Shown here: in pieces, positions 63,925 to 64,000 of the stretch
How the letters are laid out: every line of letters starts with the position of its first letter
Position numbering within the stretch: the stretch's first letter is position 1
NCBI RefSeq assembly: GCF_012396365.1
Contig: NZ_JAAXPG010000004.1
Location: 62,001-126,000 of the forward strand
From: Nocardiopsis alborubida
GTDB taxonomy: Bacteria; Actinomycetota; Actinomycetes; Streptosporangiales; Streptosporangiaceae
Length of the DNA stretch: 64,000 nt
Direction: 5' to 3'
Notes under the pieces: model-generated
Databases searched by the model: none
The model's input: the letters and a program-made list of their open reading frames with translations, nothing else
What the model was told of the DNA's origin: nothing
Program-made: the position numbers and the translations under genes

Positions 63925-64000
63925 CGCGTGTCCGGGGTCGGCGCCCGGGTGTCCGGGTGCCCGTCCCGGAGGGTGCCGGCCCCGCGTGTGCCCGGGTCAG

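Overview
High-GC actinomycete chromosome, most likely a Nocardiopsis-type member of the Streptosporangiales. The genus is inferred from overall character; the phylum is secure. The strong codon bias, GTG/TTG starts, Streptomyces-like DnaA boxes and the gene order support this. The left half is the conserved oriC-proximal block of actinobacteria: rsmG-parA-parB // trxA-trxB // sigM and its anti-sigma factor, a pseudokinase, murJ, DUF6049 and pcnA. It is followed by ino1, a class A PBP, rpsF-ssb-rpsR-rplI and dnaB. oriC itself should lie a few kb left of base 1.

Layout. 1-3.8 kb: chromosome segregation genes with three parS sites, then a convergent thioredoxin operon with a SigR-type promoter. 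4.1-6.0 kb: a NarL-type two-component system inserted into the block. 6.1-16.2 kb (minus): anti-sigma, sigM, pseudokinase with an external lectin-like domain, two tandem MurJ paralogues and a DUF6049 membrane-anchored protein, forming a cell-wall export module. 16.5-21.3 kb: pcnA, a methyltransferase, an MFS transporter and inositol-phosphate synthase. 22.3-28.2 kb: bifunctional PBP, ribosomal protein/SSB operon and a Tat-exported amidase. 28.3-32.4 kb: a MATE transporter, a DnaA-box cluster and dnaB with a 362-residue intein in its P-loop. 32.4-35.2 kb: an ABC-F ribosome-protection gene with a strong promoter, a candidate TetR operator, a six-codon leader ORF at the predicted transcription start and a long leader, all flanked by a direct repeat. 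35.6-39.8 kb: small membrane and helical proteins, upp, two tandem tadA-associated proteins, tadA and tRNA-Ser(CGA).

40.1-52.8 kb is accessory: a glycoside cluster (LacI-like sensor without HTH, beta-mannosidase, alpha-galactosidase, ROK regulator), then PadR, a Rieske/DUF2231 protein, a FadH-like flavoenzyme, an epoxide-hydrolase-like enzyme and ArsR. 53-64 kb returns to core genes: tRNA-Ser(GGA), DUF2252, SRP RNA, dnaX, a TetR whose promoter carries the same 16-base motif as the ABC-F promoter, a PCMT-like methyltransferase, ybaB, recR, and the lysC-asd pair with an internal lysC beta-subunit start.

The most notable observations are the class 3-type DnaB intein, the ABC-F promoter/leader and its shared operator with the TetR gene, a DnaA-box cluster before dnaB, a three-copy intergenic repeat that supplies stop codons, the HTH-less LacI protein, and tgtcgac-rich tracts, one of which appears to have inserted into a receiver domain. 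No CRISPR array, prophage, insertion sequence or secondary-metabolite cluster was seen.
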